The notes beneath the pieces are model-generated. The model had not been told where the DNA came from, made no database searches, and saw only the letters and a list, made by a program, of their open reading frames with translations. Shown here piece by piece: positions 26,180-36,092 of a DNA stretch of 64,000 nucleotides. Positions within the stretch are counted from its first letter, which is position 1, and each line of letters starts with the position of its first letter. The stretch is from an uncultured Caryophanales bacterium. GTDB lineage: Bacteria > Bacillota_I > Bacilli_A > RFN20 > CAG-288. Position numbers and translations under genes: made by a program. The stretch is taken from positions 75,405 to 139,404 of the forward strand of contig CAJMBK010000003.1 of the NCBI GenBank assembly GCA_905211645.1. The letters run 5' to 3'.

Positions 26180-29100
26180 CTTAAGCAATTTCCAACCACC
26201 AAAAATACTCTTGGAGAATTTATCTTTATGCTCTAATAAGATCTTTTCAGCAGTTTCTTTAGAAATATTTAAGAACATAGCGATTTCTTTAACTTTAACT
26301 GGATTAGATTTAGTGGCTAAATAATTAATAATCTTTTCTAGATCAGTAAGTTCAGGTTTTGCTTCCAACTCAACTTTTTCATCAGTTACAGGCTGAGGCT
26401 CAGCAATCTGAGGGACTTCTAACTTATGTACTTCATTTTGTTCAAATACCATTTCTTCTACTTTATTCTTGAGTTTATCGTTATCTGAACTCTCATTTTC
26501 ATATTCTTCAATAGAATTTTCTAATGATTCACTCTCTACTTCTTCTACGTATTCCTTAACATCCTTTTGAACTTTTTCATGATCAACACCATAACCAAAC
26601 CAGTCAAAAGAGTTTCTATATTGATTTCTAATATTTGGATCATCAAGATTGAGTGTGGCACCAATTGATTCATTAACGAAGAATTCATGAATATAGTTAT
26701 TCAAAGTATTTTCTTCGAAAATCTTATATTTATTAAGAACTTCAAAATCTTCTTTCTTAATACCAACTGCTTCCAAAAAAATATCTGGATCAGCATTTTT
26801 AAAGATTTCACTAAATGTAGTTTCACGATAAACACTGATATATAAGAATTCAATCAAACGAGATAAGATGTGTCTTAAGGCATTGTTGCAGTCTGCAACA
26901 GAGGTATCGTTTGAACCAGTGGGAACTTTTGGTGTTAATTCTTGTTTGACCGCAAATTTAAATGATTCATAATACCATCTCTTATACAACATACCTCTAT
27001 ATTCTGGAGGAATGTGACTGATATCATTAAGGTATTTATTTACGAAGTTTAAAATCATTGCTCTTGTGTCTTTGGTATAAATAATGCCAACACCAAATTC
27101 TTTTCTAACTTCGTTTTCAGCAAACTTAATACCGTCTTCTTTACCACATTGTAATTTCTTAATTGGGACATTAACACCTAATTCATATCCCTTCTTAAAT
27201 CCATTAGTGTAGTAAATAACTTGTTTCTCATCATACTCTTTAGGACAGAATTGTTTAACATACACAGCAATCTTATTTTCGAAAGTCTTTTGAACTTCGC
27301 TATCATCTAAATCTGTGTACATTTTAGAATCGTCCAATCCTAGTTTATAGCCTCTATCTCTACCTAATTTAGCTTCAGTTGTTTTATGACCATTTTCATC
27401 ATCAGGTGCGACAGGTTTATTTCCACCTTGTTTCTTATCTTTAAACTTGGAGTGAGCAAAGATTTTCTTAAAAATGTCGTTTACTTCAGGATCGTTTAAC
27501 ATTTCAGCTAAAGTTTCCTCATCAGCAATATGAGTAGTATTAGCTAAATTAGTAATCTTTCTACTTAATGGAATTTTTGATTGGTCACCAAAGTTAGCAA
27601 GTTCATAAAAAACTTCATAAGCAATTGGACTGGACATGTCACCATTCATGAAGATTGGTAAGTACTTAACAATCAATTTTGCTGTATCAAGTTTAGTATA
27701 ACCTTCTGATTTTCCACTTTCTTCAGCGTATCTTAAAAGTAAAGCTGCTGCTCTATCGATATTAAAATCATAGACATAACCATCTTTTTTAAGAATTTGT
27801 CCATTTTTAACAAGTGGAGTTTGTACTCTAAAGATTGATTGGAAATACTGCTCAGGTGAAGCTAAATCTTTCAATACGAAAACACTGAACCATTCTTTAA
27901 CAGTAACACCGATAGTAAGTTTGTTAACAGTTAAAGCAATACTTCCTAACTTATTAGTGTTATTTGCTCTAGAAATACCTTCCATTAAGAAATCAAAAGC
28001 ATCTACACCACTGCCAACCCCGTTATCAGATAAGTTGATAATTTCATACTTTGAGAAATACTCATCTTGTAGGAGTAAATCTGACATAGCAATACAAGAA
28101 TTAACAGATGGCATCAACCATAAAGTATGTTTGTTATTATTTAACATCTTCATGTTTGAATAAGGGAAATCAGAACCATATGTTGATCTTCCTTTAATAA
28201 TCTCTAACCACTGTTTAATCTCTTCTTCATAGACAAAAGTTAAAGACTCATTGGGATTTGAATCTTTTCTTGTTTCAAAATACTTATTTAAAGAAAAGTA
28301 GGATTTACCTAATAATTTATCATTTGAACATACTTGATCAGATAAAGCACCAAATAATGTAGACATGTTGTAACCAAATATTTTCATATCTGGAAAATGA
28401 GCATAATTAGGATCTATATTGTCGAAACTTGGTGGATTCTTATCTGAATCAGGATACTTATTCTTTTGTTCATCAAAATATGAATAAGTGTAAGTAGCTT
28501 CTTTAGTAAATTCACCTCTGGATAAAGCTTTAAATGGTGTACCAGATAAACAAATAATTTTGTCGGTTGCAATTCCAAATTTAGAAATAACGTCCTTTGT
28601 CTTATTAAGAGCTTTACTGTAATCAGAATCTAAATCTTCTAATTTTTCTTGCGTTCTTTCATTCCAAGCACCAAAGTGATACTCATCTAAAATAACTAAA
28701 TCAAAATGTTCATCTTGAAGTTTAGTTATTTTCTCTTTAACTTCACCGTCTTTATCCTTACCTAAAAAGTTTTGTAAAGATAAGAATAATACATAAGGTG
28801 AATCAACAGCACGAAGATGGAAAAAAGGATCTCTTAAGTGTTTATCTGTTAAGTATTTGTAATCTTTCTTTATGTGAAGAAGATCATCTCTCCATGATGA
28901 TTCAACAGCAGGAATAAAGGTTAAGATTAAAATCTTATTCAAGTTTGCTTCTTCACAATATTTGTAAGTGGTAAATGATTTGCCAAAACGCATCTTACAA
29001 TTAAGTAAGAAACGTCCACCTTTAGGTTTATTTTCAAAATATGCTTTTAAAGCATCAATACATTCTTGTTGTTCTTTTCTTGGAGTAAAAATTTCTTTCT

Positions 29101-29569
29101 TAGAGCCTGTATTTCTAATTTTATCAAATATTTCAATTAATTCTTCTTGTGGAACATTAGTGAACCATTCTTGATCTTTTTCGGTTAATCCAGCGTTTGT
29201 TTTTAGAATTTCTGAGTGAACATGATAGTCTTTAAATTTCTCATTTCGAGCATCTAAACAAACACCCCAGTAAATAATTTCTCTGGCTTGGCCATACTTT
29301 TCAAATTGTTCATTAGTTAAAGCTAACTCATGAACTTGTTCACCAACTCTCTTTGTCAAAGCATGACTAAAAGTTTCACCTTTATGACATGTTGCCATAC
29401 CAACTTTTATTCCGTGTGTAGGGAATTTTGGTAAAACATACATGTATAAAATGATTAAATCGTCGTCAGTGTCATTAGTTTTATTCAATTCGAAAATACT
29501 GTTTTTTCCATTGTAACTTACAACATCTGACTGATTAATGTCAGGGGAGAATAATACACTATATGCCAT
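26174..29569 (-). CDS. GIY-YIG-like nuclease / SF2 helicase fusion, restriction subunit
   Basis: Large protein that should combine DNA cleavage and ATP-driven translocation in a restriction or defence complex. Residues 38-125 resemble a T5orf172/GIY-YIG-type domain (ILYMYVLPKF, then IKVGMAT, then a late HSEIL). The helicase core has Walker A CKMRFGKSF (191-199), DEYH (295-298), LSGTPF (341-346) and a motif VI-like YFQSIFRVQTP. A middle region of unknown fold and an acidic linker (about 1000-1070) lead to a C-terminal winged helix (LATKSNPVKVKEIAMFLNIS). The gene begins 1 base after the expected stop of the methylase reading frame, so the genes belong to one operon. Confidence 0.8.
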   Translation of the reverse strand: MAYSVLFSPDINQSDVVSYNGKNSIFELNKTNDTDDDLIILYMYVLPKFPTHGIKVGMATCHKGETFSHALTKRVGEQVHELALTNEQFEKYGQAREIIYWGVCLDARNEKFKDYHVHSEILKTNAGLTEKDQEWFTNVPQEELIEIFDKIRNTGSKKEIFTPRKEQQECIDALKAYFENKPKGGRFLLNCKMRFGKSFTTYKYCEEANLNKILILTFIPAVESSWRDDLLHIKKDYKYLTDKHLRDPFFHLRAVDSPYVLFLSLQNFLGKDKDGEVKEKITKLQDEHFDLVILDEYHFGAWNERTQEKLEDLDSDYSKALNKTKDVISKFGIATDKIICLSGTPFKALSRGEFTKEATYTYSYFDEQKNKYPDSDKNPPSFDNIDPNYAHFPDMKIFGYNMSTLFGALSDQVCSNDKLLGKSYFSLNKYFETRKDSNPNESLTFVYEEEIKQWLEIIKGRSTYGSDFPYSNMKMLNNNKHTLWLMPSVNSCIAMSDLLLQDEYFSKYEIINLSDNGVGSGVDAFDFLMEGISRANNTNKLGSIALTVNKLTIGVTVKEWFSVFVLKDLASPEQYFQSIFRVQTPLVKNGQILKKDGYVYDFNIDRAAALLLRYAEESGKSEGYTKLDTAKLIVKYLPIFMNGDMSSPIAYEVFYELANFGDQSKIPLSRKITNLANTTHIADEETLAEMLNDPEVNDIFKKIFAHSKFKDKKQGGNKPVAPDDENGHKTTEAKLGRDRGYKLGLDDSKMYTDLDDSEVQKTFENKIAVYVKQFCPKEYDEKQVIYYTNGFKKGYELGVNVPIKKLQCGKEDGIKFAENEVRKEFGVGIIYTKDTRAMILNFVNKYLNDISHIPPEYRGMLYKRWYYESFKFAVKQELTPKVPTGSNDTSVADCNNALRHILSRLIEFLYISVYRETTFSEIFKNADPDIFLEAVGIKKEDFEVLNKYKIFEENTLNNYIHEFFVNESIGATLNLDDPNIRNQYRNSFDWFGYGVDHEKVQKDVKEYVEEVESESLENSIEEYENESSDNDKLKNKVEEMVFEQNEVHKLEVPQIAEPQPVTDEKVELEAKPELTDLEKIINYLATKSNPVKVKEIAMFLNISKETAEKILLEHKDKFSKSIFGGWKLLKK

Positions 29570-29570
29570 A

Positions 29571-31270
29571 TTAGTTCATCTCCTGAATATTAGTTTGAAT
29601 AAAATTAATTTCTTCCTTATTTAGATGATATCTTTCGAATAATTGGTTGTCTATTTCAGCAATAGTTTTTGTCCAATCAATATCTTTATTAGAACTAAAA
29701 TCTAACAAAGGAACAAATCTATATACTTTTTGAGTTGTATGTTGAGTCTGTTTTTGAATACCAACTAAAGTTCTAAAAACTTTGTTTTAATATATTTAAT
29801 TACATTCTCTGCACTTAAAGGGTCGTCAAAAGGGCCTATCTCGAGGAACGTCTCGGTGCATAGCTGACCTGGCGTGCTAGGCACTTCTCCAATATTTCCA
29901 CATCCATAAGCTTCGGCAATGAATACTTTATATTTGTCTAAGCATGGACTCTTTTTAGGAATTGGATAGTTTCTAGGTAAATACTTCCATGTCCTCTTCA
30001 TTTTATCACCTAAACCAAATATTTCATAGCCATCAGCAATCTTTTCTGTATAAAATTCAGGTAGTCCATATTTTGAAGCATCAACCATTGTCTCTGCACG
30101 GAGACCGTAAGGTTTAGAAGACGAAACTAAAGTATCAAATGTATTCTCTTTACGGTCCAAAACCTTATCCAAAATTGATACCAAAACTTCGTCACGAATA
30201 AATATGTCAACGCCTTCCTTCTTTAAAGTTCTTCGACTCCTTCTAATTCCAGTTTGAGTATATGAAATAATATCACATGGACCATTATAATCTCTATCCC
30301 ATACAAAGAAACAAACTCCACCTTTAATATCATTGTTTGGAAAACAATCTTTAGGGTTAAGATAATCATTTAAGCTGACAAAATGAGTATCATCAATCAT
30401 CCTTTGTCTAAAATCATCTAATCCTTTTCCTCCTATCATCCATCTTGAAGGAATAATCATACTTACATATTTTGGATTAAGTGCAAAGGCATTCTCAACA
30501 AAAATCTGATATATAGGTCTAGCACTTGCTTGTGCTCCGCCATCACTTAATTGATATGGTGGATTTCCAATTATTACATCAAATTTCATATTCCTATCTC
30601 CTTTGAAAAATAAGTCTTGAAGATGTCTCAATAGATCATGTTTATTAAAATGAATAAATTCGTAAGCATAATGTTCACGTTGAGCTGAAGAATTATATTT
30701 TGAATCTTGCTTAATACGACAATATTTACACTTTCCATCTTTTTCAAAAGTGTGTTCTGTTCTTGGAGTTTTAATATTACCTTCTTCATCATCAAACCAA
30801 GTTCCGTTTCCAATTGCAAAACCGTTAACAAAATGACCATCTTCTGCTCTGATTCCGTCACATTTTCTATTAGCTTGTGAGCAGTAATAAAGTGTTCTTC
30901 TAGAAACATTAGATGTAAATTTTGTTTGGCCAATAGCATATATCATATTTTGCAAAATATGTTTTCTTCTAGTTTCTTCATCTGGAATAATATCTTTAAG
31001 ACCTTTATCAAGCCTTAAAGCAATTTCTCTTTCGAAAATACCATTTTTAGTTGCTGGATTTAACCATTTATAATTTGGATTGTGCCATACCTCTTCAGGT
31101 AAAGAATTTAGGATCATATTGCAAGTTTTTCTAGGAGTGAAAACTTCATCGTTTCCAACATTAGTAATAGTTTCTAGAATATCGAAGTGTTCCAAGTAAT
31201 CATAGGCACTTTCAACAGCAGTGGTGTGATCTTTTTCAGCTTTGATTGCTACATTTTTATTTTCTTCCAT
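29571..31270 (-). pseudogene. Eco57I-type adenine DNA methylase, frameshifted near the 3' end
   Basis: N6-adenine methyltransferase and specificity protein. It shows EVFTPRKTCN at about 42, a motif I-like LNPATKNGIFE at 70-80 and the catalytic motif NPPY at 236-239, followed by SMIIPSRWM. The continuous frame stops at 29765 after KTKFLEL (501 aa). In the next frame a further stretch reads RTLVGIQKQT and continues for about 63 codons to TAA at 29571, one base before the helicase ATG. Adding one A to the A5 run at 29775-29779 (T5 on the coding strand) would join the two into KTKFFRTLVGI. The C-terminal tail is thus cut off unless the run varies. GC-rich bases at 29815-29890 mark the same region. 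Confidence 0.8.
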
Positions 31271-31272
31271 AA

Positions 31273-32256
31273 TTACATTGCTCCTCTTAGTAAACTAACA
31301 AACTTAACTTTTTTGTTTTGTTCCCAATCCATAACGTAACAATACTTTCCGTTGTGTTCGTAAATACTGTTTTTAGCACAACCAGGACACTTAGTTTCTG
31401 GTTCACCAATAATTTCTTCTTCTCCAAAAATATTGGTCATTATATATTGTGTGCTTTTAACATTTTTACAACTAAATGGTACAACAAATTTTAATCCATC
31501 CATTTGGAAAACGTTGAATGAAATTATATTTGCAATTTCTTTTAATAATTCATCGTTTGGTTGGGAATTAAATTTGTAAGCAAAGTAATCAATAAATGTG
31601 AACAAAAGATTCTCACGAGCAATTAAAAGATTGTCTCCTTGGAATTCGTATCCATAGGTTGACTTATAAGCTATAATTGCCCATTTAATCCAATCCTCTT
31701 CTAAATCACAATTTTCAGAAACAACTCTTAATTTTCTGTCTAGCATTCCTACTCTATCTTTAACTTGAATAAACTGACCAGTAACAGTGTCATATCTACT
31801 AGTAAGATATGGTGCTTCACCACAGGAAATTTCTAATCTAACGTCTTTTACATAATCTTCCCAAGTTTTATTTGTAGATGAAAAATCAATCTTGTCATAG
31901 TTAGTTTTCCATGATTTCTCAGTTTCTATGTTAAAAACATTTTCCCTATTAAACCATGCATTATCAACAAGGTTGTTTTGCTTGTTGCAAACCCATGATG
32001 GTGTAAAGACTTCTGCCTTTTCTTTAGATCTAATTCTTTGTTCTTCTTTTGATTTATCAATTCTAGATCTAATTAAAGCTCTCTTTCTATTTTTAAGAAA
32101 TTCTATTCTAATCTCTGTTGTTTCTTCAAAGCCCTTTTTAGAGTAATTATCTGTTGCAAAAATTATGTTCTTATTTGTATTTCTATCCTTTAATAAGATT
32201 TCAATAATTTCGTCATTAATATCATATATGAGTTCATTAATTTGAGTAATTTTCAC
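31273..32256 (-). CDS. Methylase-associated protein of the same R-M system
   Basis: Shares with the methylase the segment EVFTPSWVCNKQNN (82-95; EVFTPRKTCN in the partner) and has SCGEAPYLTSRYD (144-156) followed by RVGMLDRKLRVV. It looks like the N-terminal, recognition-side part of a split Eco57I-type enzyme, with no NPPY of its own. The C-terminus has CPGC, a possible half zinc site. The start is GTG (32254-32256) with GGAGATA 7 bases upstream. It precedes the methylase by 2 bases. Function as specificity or assembly subunit is inference. Confidence 0.68.
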   Translation of the reverse strand: MKITQINELIYDINDEIIEILLKDRNTNKNIIFATDNYSKKGFEETTEIRIEFLKNRKRALIRSRIDKSKEEQRIRSKEKAEVFTPSWVCNKQNNLVDNAWFNRENVFNIETEKSWKTNYDKIDFSSTNKTWEDYVKDVRLEISCGEAPYLTSRYDTVTGQFIQVKDRVGMLDRKLRVVSENCDLEEDWIKWAIIAYKSTYGYEFQGDNLLIARENLLFTFIDYFAYKFNSQPNDELLKEIANIISFNVFQMDGLKFVVPFSCKNVKSTQYIMTNIFGEEEIIGEPETKCPGCAKNSIYEHNGKYCYVMDWEQNKKVKFVSLLRGAM

Positions 32257-32363
32257 AACGTATCTCCTTATTTACAAACAATTTTAATTAGATTACAAAA
32301 AATGGTAAGTTTTTATTTAATATGCAATAAAAGTATTAATAGGCTCAGAAAATATATTGAATG

Positions 32364-32684
32364 TCAATCAAACTTTCTTTCTGAAAATATCGTTACATAG
32401 TCAGCATTTTTAAACTCGGTAATTGTAGAATTCAGTTTCTCAATTAACTTTTCTAAATAAGTTTTTGCATTATTAAATAATGGATTATTCTTTGAACTAT
32501 TGTCACAATCATTTGCACAATTCTCATCGAATTTGAATTCATCATCTTTATGTATATCTAACTTGTTATATATATCTAAACCTTTAAAAGTATTGTTCGT
32601 GTTAGAAATATTGAAAACTTCAATATCATCCATTTTGCAAATGACATTATCATTTTCGACGAATAATTTAATAATTTTTATCAT
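32364..32684 (-). CDS. Unknown acidic protein, 106 aa
   Basis: No family recognised. It is Asn/Asp-rich, soluble and without membrane segments, with a C-terminal helix (LEKLIEKLNSTITEF). It overlaps the 3' end of the PHP-ATPase gene by 17 bases, so it is probably translated with it, and could be a small partner subunit. It ends in TGA. Confidence 0.6.
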   Translation of the reverse strand: MIKIIKLFVENDNVICKMDDIEVFNISNTNNTFKGLDIYNKLDIHKDDEFKFDENCANDCDNSSKNNPLFNNAKTYLEKLIEKLNSTITEFKNADYVTIFSERKFD

Positions 32685-34989
32685 ATATTTTCCACCTTTG
32701 TCTAATTACATCAACACCACCATCGAGAGTATCTGCTACATATTTTAAAATATTTATACTATCGTCTTTCAATTCTAAAGGTCCGTAATTAAAGCATATT
32801 CCGTCCTTCCTCTTTTTCATAATAATTACATTATCAGCATCTAAATTAACAACTAACTGTGGGTTATGAGTAACAAAAATAACTTGTGCTTTGATAGCAA
32901 GATTTCGTAAAGAATCGATTAAAACAGAATTAATTTTAGATTGTGCAACATCATCTTCAGGCTGATCGATAATGAAAATTGGTTTATTAAAAACTTTGGT
33001 TTTTAAGTCTAAATAATAAAGAGAATTAGTACCAACAGAATTACCAAATACTAAATCATCTCCATTTTTTTTGATTTCTAATGTCTCATTCAGATATTGA
33101 TCATTAAAGTCTGTTGACAATAACTTAACTAAATTATCAACACTTTGTGCAACTTCTTTATTTACTGTCTTAGTTTTTATATTGTTAATAACATAATCAG
33201 ATGTAGAAGTATAAATTTCATCTATCGATTTAAAATCTATGTACTTCAGAATGAATTTCTCGATAAGGTCAATCGTAATTTCTTTGAATGAACTAACTTT
33301 AGAAATGAAAATATAATCGGCTACATCACTTTTTCTTTCATCAAGCTTTATATTCTCAAATTTGCTTCGATCAATAATTTTGGACTTTTGTTCTAATAAC
33401 CGTTTCTTTGCCAAATTATCAATTTGATTATTGTATGAATTTAAAACATCAACTTTTCTACTTTCATCAGCAGTTCTCTTTTTTCCAAATTCATTATTTA
33501 CTTTAGTATTAATTGACTTAATGGATGATCTAATCTTATTATTAAATTCTTCATTTAATTCCTTATAAAAATATTTTTGTTTAGTGTTTTCCAAAAAAGA
33601 AACAATGTTATTAAATTTCTCACAATCCTCATTCTCTAAAACATTATTAAATCTTTCGATAAGTGAACAGATGTCTTCATTAATATTATTTAAATTATGA
33701 GTTATTCCATAATATTTTTTACTATTACCAAGACCATCATTATCAAAAATAGGATAATAATTATCTCCTAAGTTTTCAGAAGGAATAACCAAGTCCACAT
33801 TCAAAGCACTATTAATGTCACTAATTTGTTTATTATGTTTCCATTGTTTTCCAAATAATTCAAAGATATTTATAACATGTTCTTTATATAGTTGAACATT
33901 AATTTGATCATACATTCCAGTAAACTCATCTTTTATTGGATCTTTGTCATCCTTAAATTTTTCAGCAATACCACCTTGCTTGACAAATTCATATTTTTCA
34001 ACACCCTTGCCACTTGAAGTTACTTCAATTTTATTTTTCTTAAAATAATCTTTCATCGTTTTTAAGTCTGTTTCCAATCCACAATTGAATAATACTTTAA
34101 GCAATGAAGTTTTACCTACTGAGTTATCGCCAATAATAACGTTTATACCATACGATAGTGGAATCTTAATTATTTCGTCATTATGTTTTAATTGAATTTC
34201 TGTTAAATACTCTCTTCCATTGTCGAATTTATATTTTCTAAATCTAAGATGATTAGTTGCAGCCATTGACAATCCTCTAAAAGAAGGCAATGCCTTAATA
34301 TAGGAAAAGTTGACCACATTATCCGTATTTTTACTACTGTCATGATATGGATAACATTTCCAATCATGACAATCAGTTCCAAATACTAGTGGCTGAGGTT
34401 TAAAGTTATCATCACAAAATCTTGATCTTAATATCCCTTCAACCTTTGTACTTTGAATTTCCAAGCAATCAAAATAATCTATGGAAATCATGTATCTACA
34501 TGTTTCAACTCCAGCAGAACTTAAGCTAGTTTTTGCTTTTTCATTTTTCACATCAGCTCTTTGATGAACAATAGATATGAAATTTAAGTCTACATTAGCT
34601 AACTTATGTGCTAACTCACTTAAAGTAAAAGTTGTTTCCTTACCATCAAAATTCTTACTAAGTCTATCTTCATGACCCTGGATTGTATCATCAAAAATTA
34701 GAACAACGTGAACTACTTTATTATTAATCTCAACATCAAGTTCCACACCAGGTAATACTTTCTTAAGGCAGGATTTATTTTCATATTCTTTTAATTTAAG
34801 ATATAAATCTTTATCAAAAATGTTGTGATCAGTAATTGCACACATGTTGATTTCATTTTCAATAAGCTTATTTACTAAAATTTCAATGTTATCTATGTTC
34901 GAATTTTCAGTGATTTTTCTATCACCACTTTTGGTCTTACCACTCGCACTCGAATGGATATGAAGGTCAATTTTAGTATATTCATCCAT
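32668..34989 (-). CDS. PHP phosphoesterase / ABC-type ATPase fusion (TrlF-like)
   Basis: Two-domain protein, 773 aa. The N-terminal PHP domain keeps its metal-site motifs: DLHIHSSAS (8-16), AITDHN (51-56), GVELDVEINN (81-90), SIVHQRAD (139-146) and GTDCHDW (204-210). The ABC/SMC-like ATPase has Walker A IIGDNSVGKTS (285-295), a coiled or helical insert of about 300 residues, Walker B IIDQPEDD (673-680) and a switch His VTHNPQ (about 706). TrlF-type proteins of this build occur in defence islands, and here it sits directly upstream of R-M genes. A nuclease or nucleotide-phosphatase action gated by ATPase sensing is inference. Confidence 0.82.
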   Translation of the reverse strand: MDEYTKIDLHIHSSASGKTKSGDRKITENSNIDNIEILVNKLIENEINMCAITDHNIFDKDLYLKLKEYENKSCLKKVLPGVELDVEINNKVVHVVLIFDDTIQGHEDRLSKNFDGKETTFTLSELAHKLANVDLNFISIVHQRADVKNEKAKTSLSSAGVETCRYMISIDYFDCLEIQSTKVEGILRSRFCDDNFKPQPLVFGTDCHDWKCYPYHDSSKNTDNVVNFSYIKALPSFRGLSMAATNHLRFRKYKFDNGREYLTEIQLKHNDEIIKIPLSYGINVIIGDNSVGKTSLLKVLFNCGLETDLKTMKDYFKKNKIEVTSSGKGVEKYEFVKQGGIAEKFKDDKDPIKDEFTGMYDQINVQLYKEHVINIFELFGKQWKHNKQISDINSALNVDLVIPSENLGDNYYPIFDNDGLGNSKKYYGITHNLNNINEDICSLIERFNNVLENEDCEKFNNIVSFLENTKQKYFYKELNEEFNNKIRSSIKSINTKVNNEFGKKRTADESRKVDVLNSYNNQIDNLAKKRLLEQKSKIIDRSKFENIKLDERKSDVADYIFISKVSSFKEITIDLIEKFILKYIDFKSIDEIYTSTSDYVINNIKTKTVNKEVAQSVDNLVKLLSTDFNDQYLNETLEIKKNGDDLVFGNSVGTNSLYYLDLKTKVFNKPIFIIDQPEDDVAQSKINSVLIDSLRNLAIKAQVIFVTHNPQLVVNLDADNVIIMKKRKDGICFNYGPLELKDDSINILKYVADTLDGGVDVIRQRWKIYDKNY

Positions 34990-35120
34990 ATTCAGAACTC
35001 CATGAAACTAATTACATTTATTATATTTAAAAATTGAATATTAAACGAAGCAATTAATCACAACTTTGTTGCCTATTCAGACTTATTTTTTATGATATTT
35101 AAACCATATTCATCCGAATC

Positions 35121-35149
35121 AAAAAAACCGCCTACTTTTACGTAAGCGA
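35121..35149 (-). terminator. Terminator after the endonuclease I remnant
   Basis: Minus strand CGCTTAC, loop GTAAAA, GTAGGCG (one G-T pair), then G and seven T residues. Confidence 0.75.
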
Positions 35150-35176
35150 TTATTAACTCAAAAACTAATCCTCTGC

Positions 35177-35782
35177 CTACTCCCCAAACATAATACTAGC
35201 AAGTTCAGAATAGTCAATATAAGGATTTCTATTACCTTGATATTCGTAGTTACGATTGTTTCTTTGAATTTCAAAACCATCTACAGGATCCAATTCATTC
35301 CATTCAAGCAAAAATGATAACTTTGACATAGAGGTATCATTCTCAGCATTACAATCATCGTTCAACTCTAAGAAATCATATCTAGTAGCCATGTAGAATA
35401 AGATTCTTGCAACAACTCCTCTGAAATCACCTTCATACAAATGAGATGAATTAGGTGTTCCTTCTATATTAAGGAATAATGTGATATCTGTATTTTCATT
35501 ATCATAGAACTTATTACCATGAGCACCATTTACATCTTGGCAAGAAGCTCTTAAATTATGCAAATCTGTAGCATGGTTTTTTGTATCACTATCTGGTCTT
35601 GGATCTTTACCATCTAGTTTCATCTGTAAACATGGCCAGATATGTTCTTTATTCCAGGTACCAGATAATTCAGCTTTGATATTATCTCCATCAAAGGTTC
35701 CATACATATAACCCGGATTATCAACTGATTCATCTGTATATAACATGATATTACTATCTTCACCATAAGATAATTTAGTCAT
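35177..35782 (-). pseudogene. Endonuclease I family gene, 5'-truncated
   Basis: The coding part matches secreted DNase of the EndA/NucM type: WNKEHIWP (catalytic His region), HATDLHNLRAS, a NKFYD segment, GVVARILFYMATRYDF and YEYQGNRNPYID. The family normally starts with a signal peptide and about 60 more residues. Here the in-frame sequence upstream of the ATG (RIEEELRTKIS) still looks like the family's N-terminal helix but is cut by TAG about 40 bases upstream, with no signal peptide and no SD at the ATG. I read this as a decayed gene; a cytosolic intact nuclease is less likely because these enzymes are toxic inside cells. Confidence 0.7.
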
Positions 35783-35880
35783 AACTGAAATCTTAGTTCT
35801 TAACTCTTCTTCAATTCTAAAAATCTAATGATTTCTCATCCAATTTTATACATCTATATTAAAAAGAAATAAATCTATAA

Positions 35881-35896
35881 GTTCAAATATTTGAAC
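35881..35896. repeat. Perfect 16-bp palindrome
   Basis: GTTCAAATATTTGAAC reads identically on both strands and lies between the DNase remnant and the giant gene. It may be an operator site; no T run follows that would make it a terminator. Confidence 0.55.
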
Positions 35897-35972
35897 ACAT
35901 TTATTAATTGTGTCTAAAACAATTTTACTAACACATATTTTTAGCGATTTTTATTGTTAAAAATAAACACAA

Positions 35973-35991
35973 TTTTTAAAATTGTTTATTT
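35973..35991. repeat. Right copy of the 19-bp direct repeat
   Basis: TTTTTAAAATTGTTTATTT, identical and in the same orientation as 26161-26179, 9.8 kb away. It lies within an imperfect AT hairpin. Confidence 0.5.
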
Positions 35992-36032
35992 TTCAAATTT
36001 AAAAAGTATATACTATAGAAAGCAATTACCAC

Positions 36033-36065
36033 TAAGCATGCATTTTTGTATGTTTAGAATGCTTA
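36033..36065 (+). repeat. Leader inverted repeat of the giant gene
   Basis: TAAGCAT (36033-36039) and ATGCTTA (36059-36065) can form a stem in the 5' leader, just before the AAAGGAT ribosome binding site. It could modulate translation; no terminator T run follows. Confidence 0.5.
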
Positions 36066-36092
36066 CTTTACCCATAAAAAAGGATAAATCAC

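Larger units (their letters stand above)
35783..36092. other. 310-bp intergenic region between the DNase remnant and the giant gene
   Basis: Very AT-rich. It holds a perfect 16-bp palindrome GTTCAAATATTTGAAC (35881-35896), the right copy of the 19-bp direct repeat, a TATACT at about 36009 that could serve as a -10 element for the giant gene, and a leader inverted repeat at 36033-36065. No gene is seen. Confidence 0.6.
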
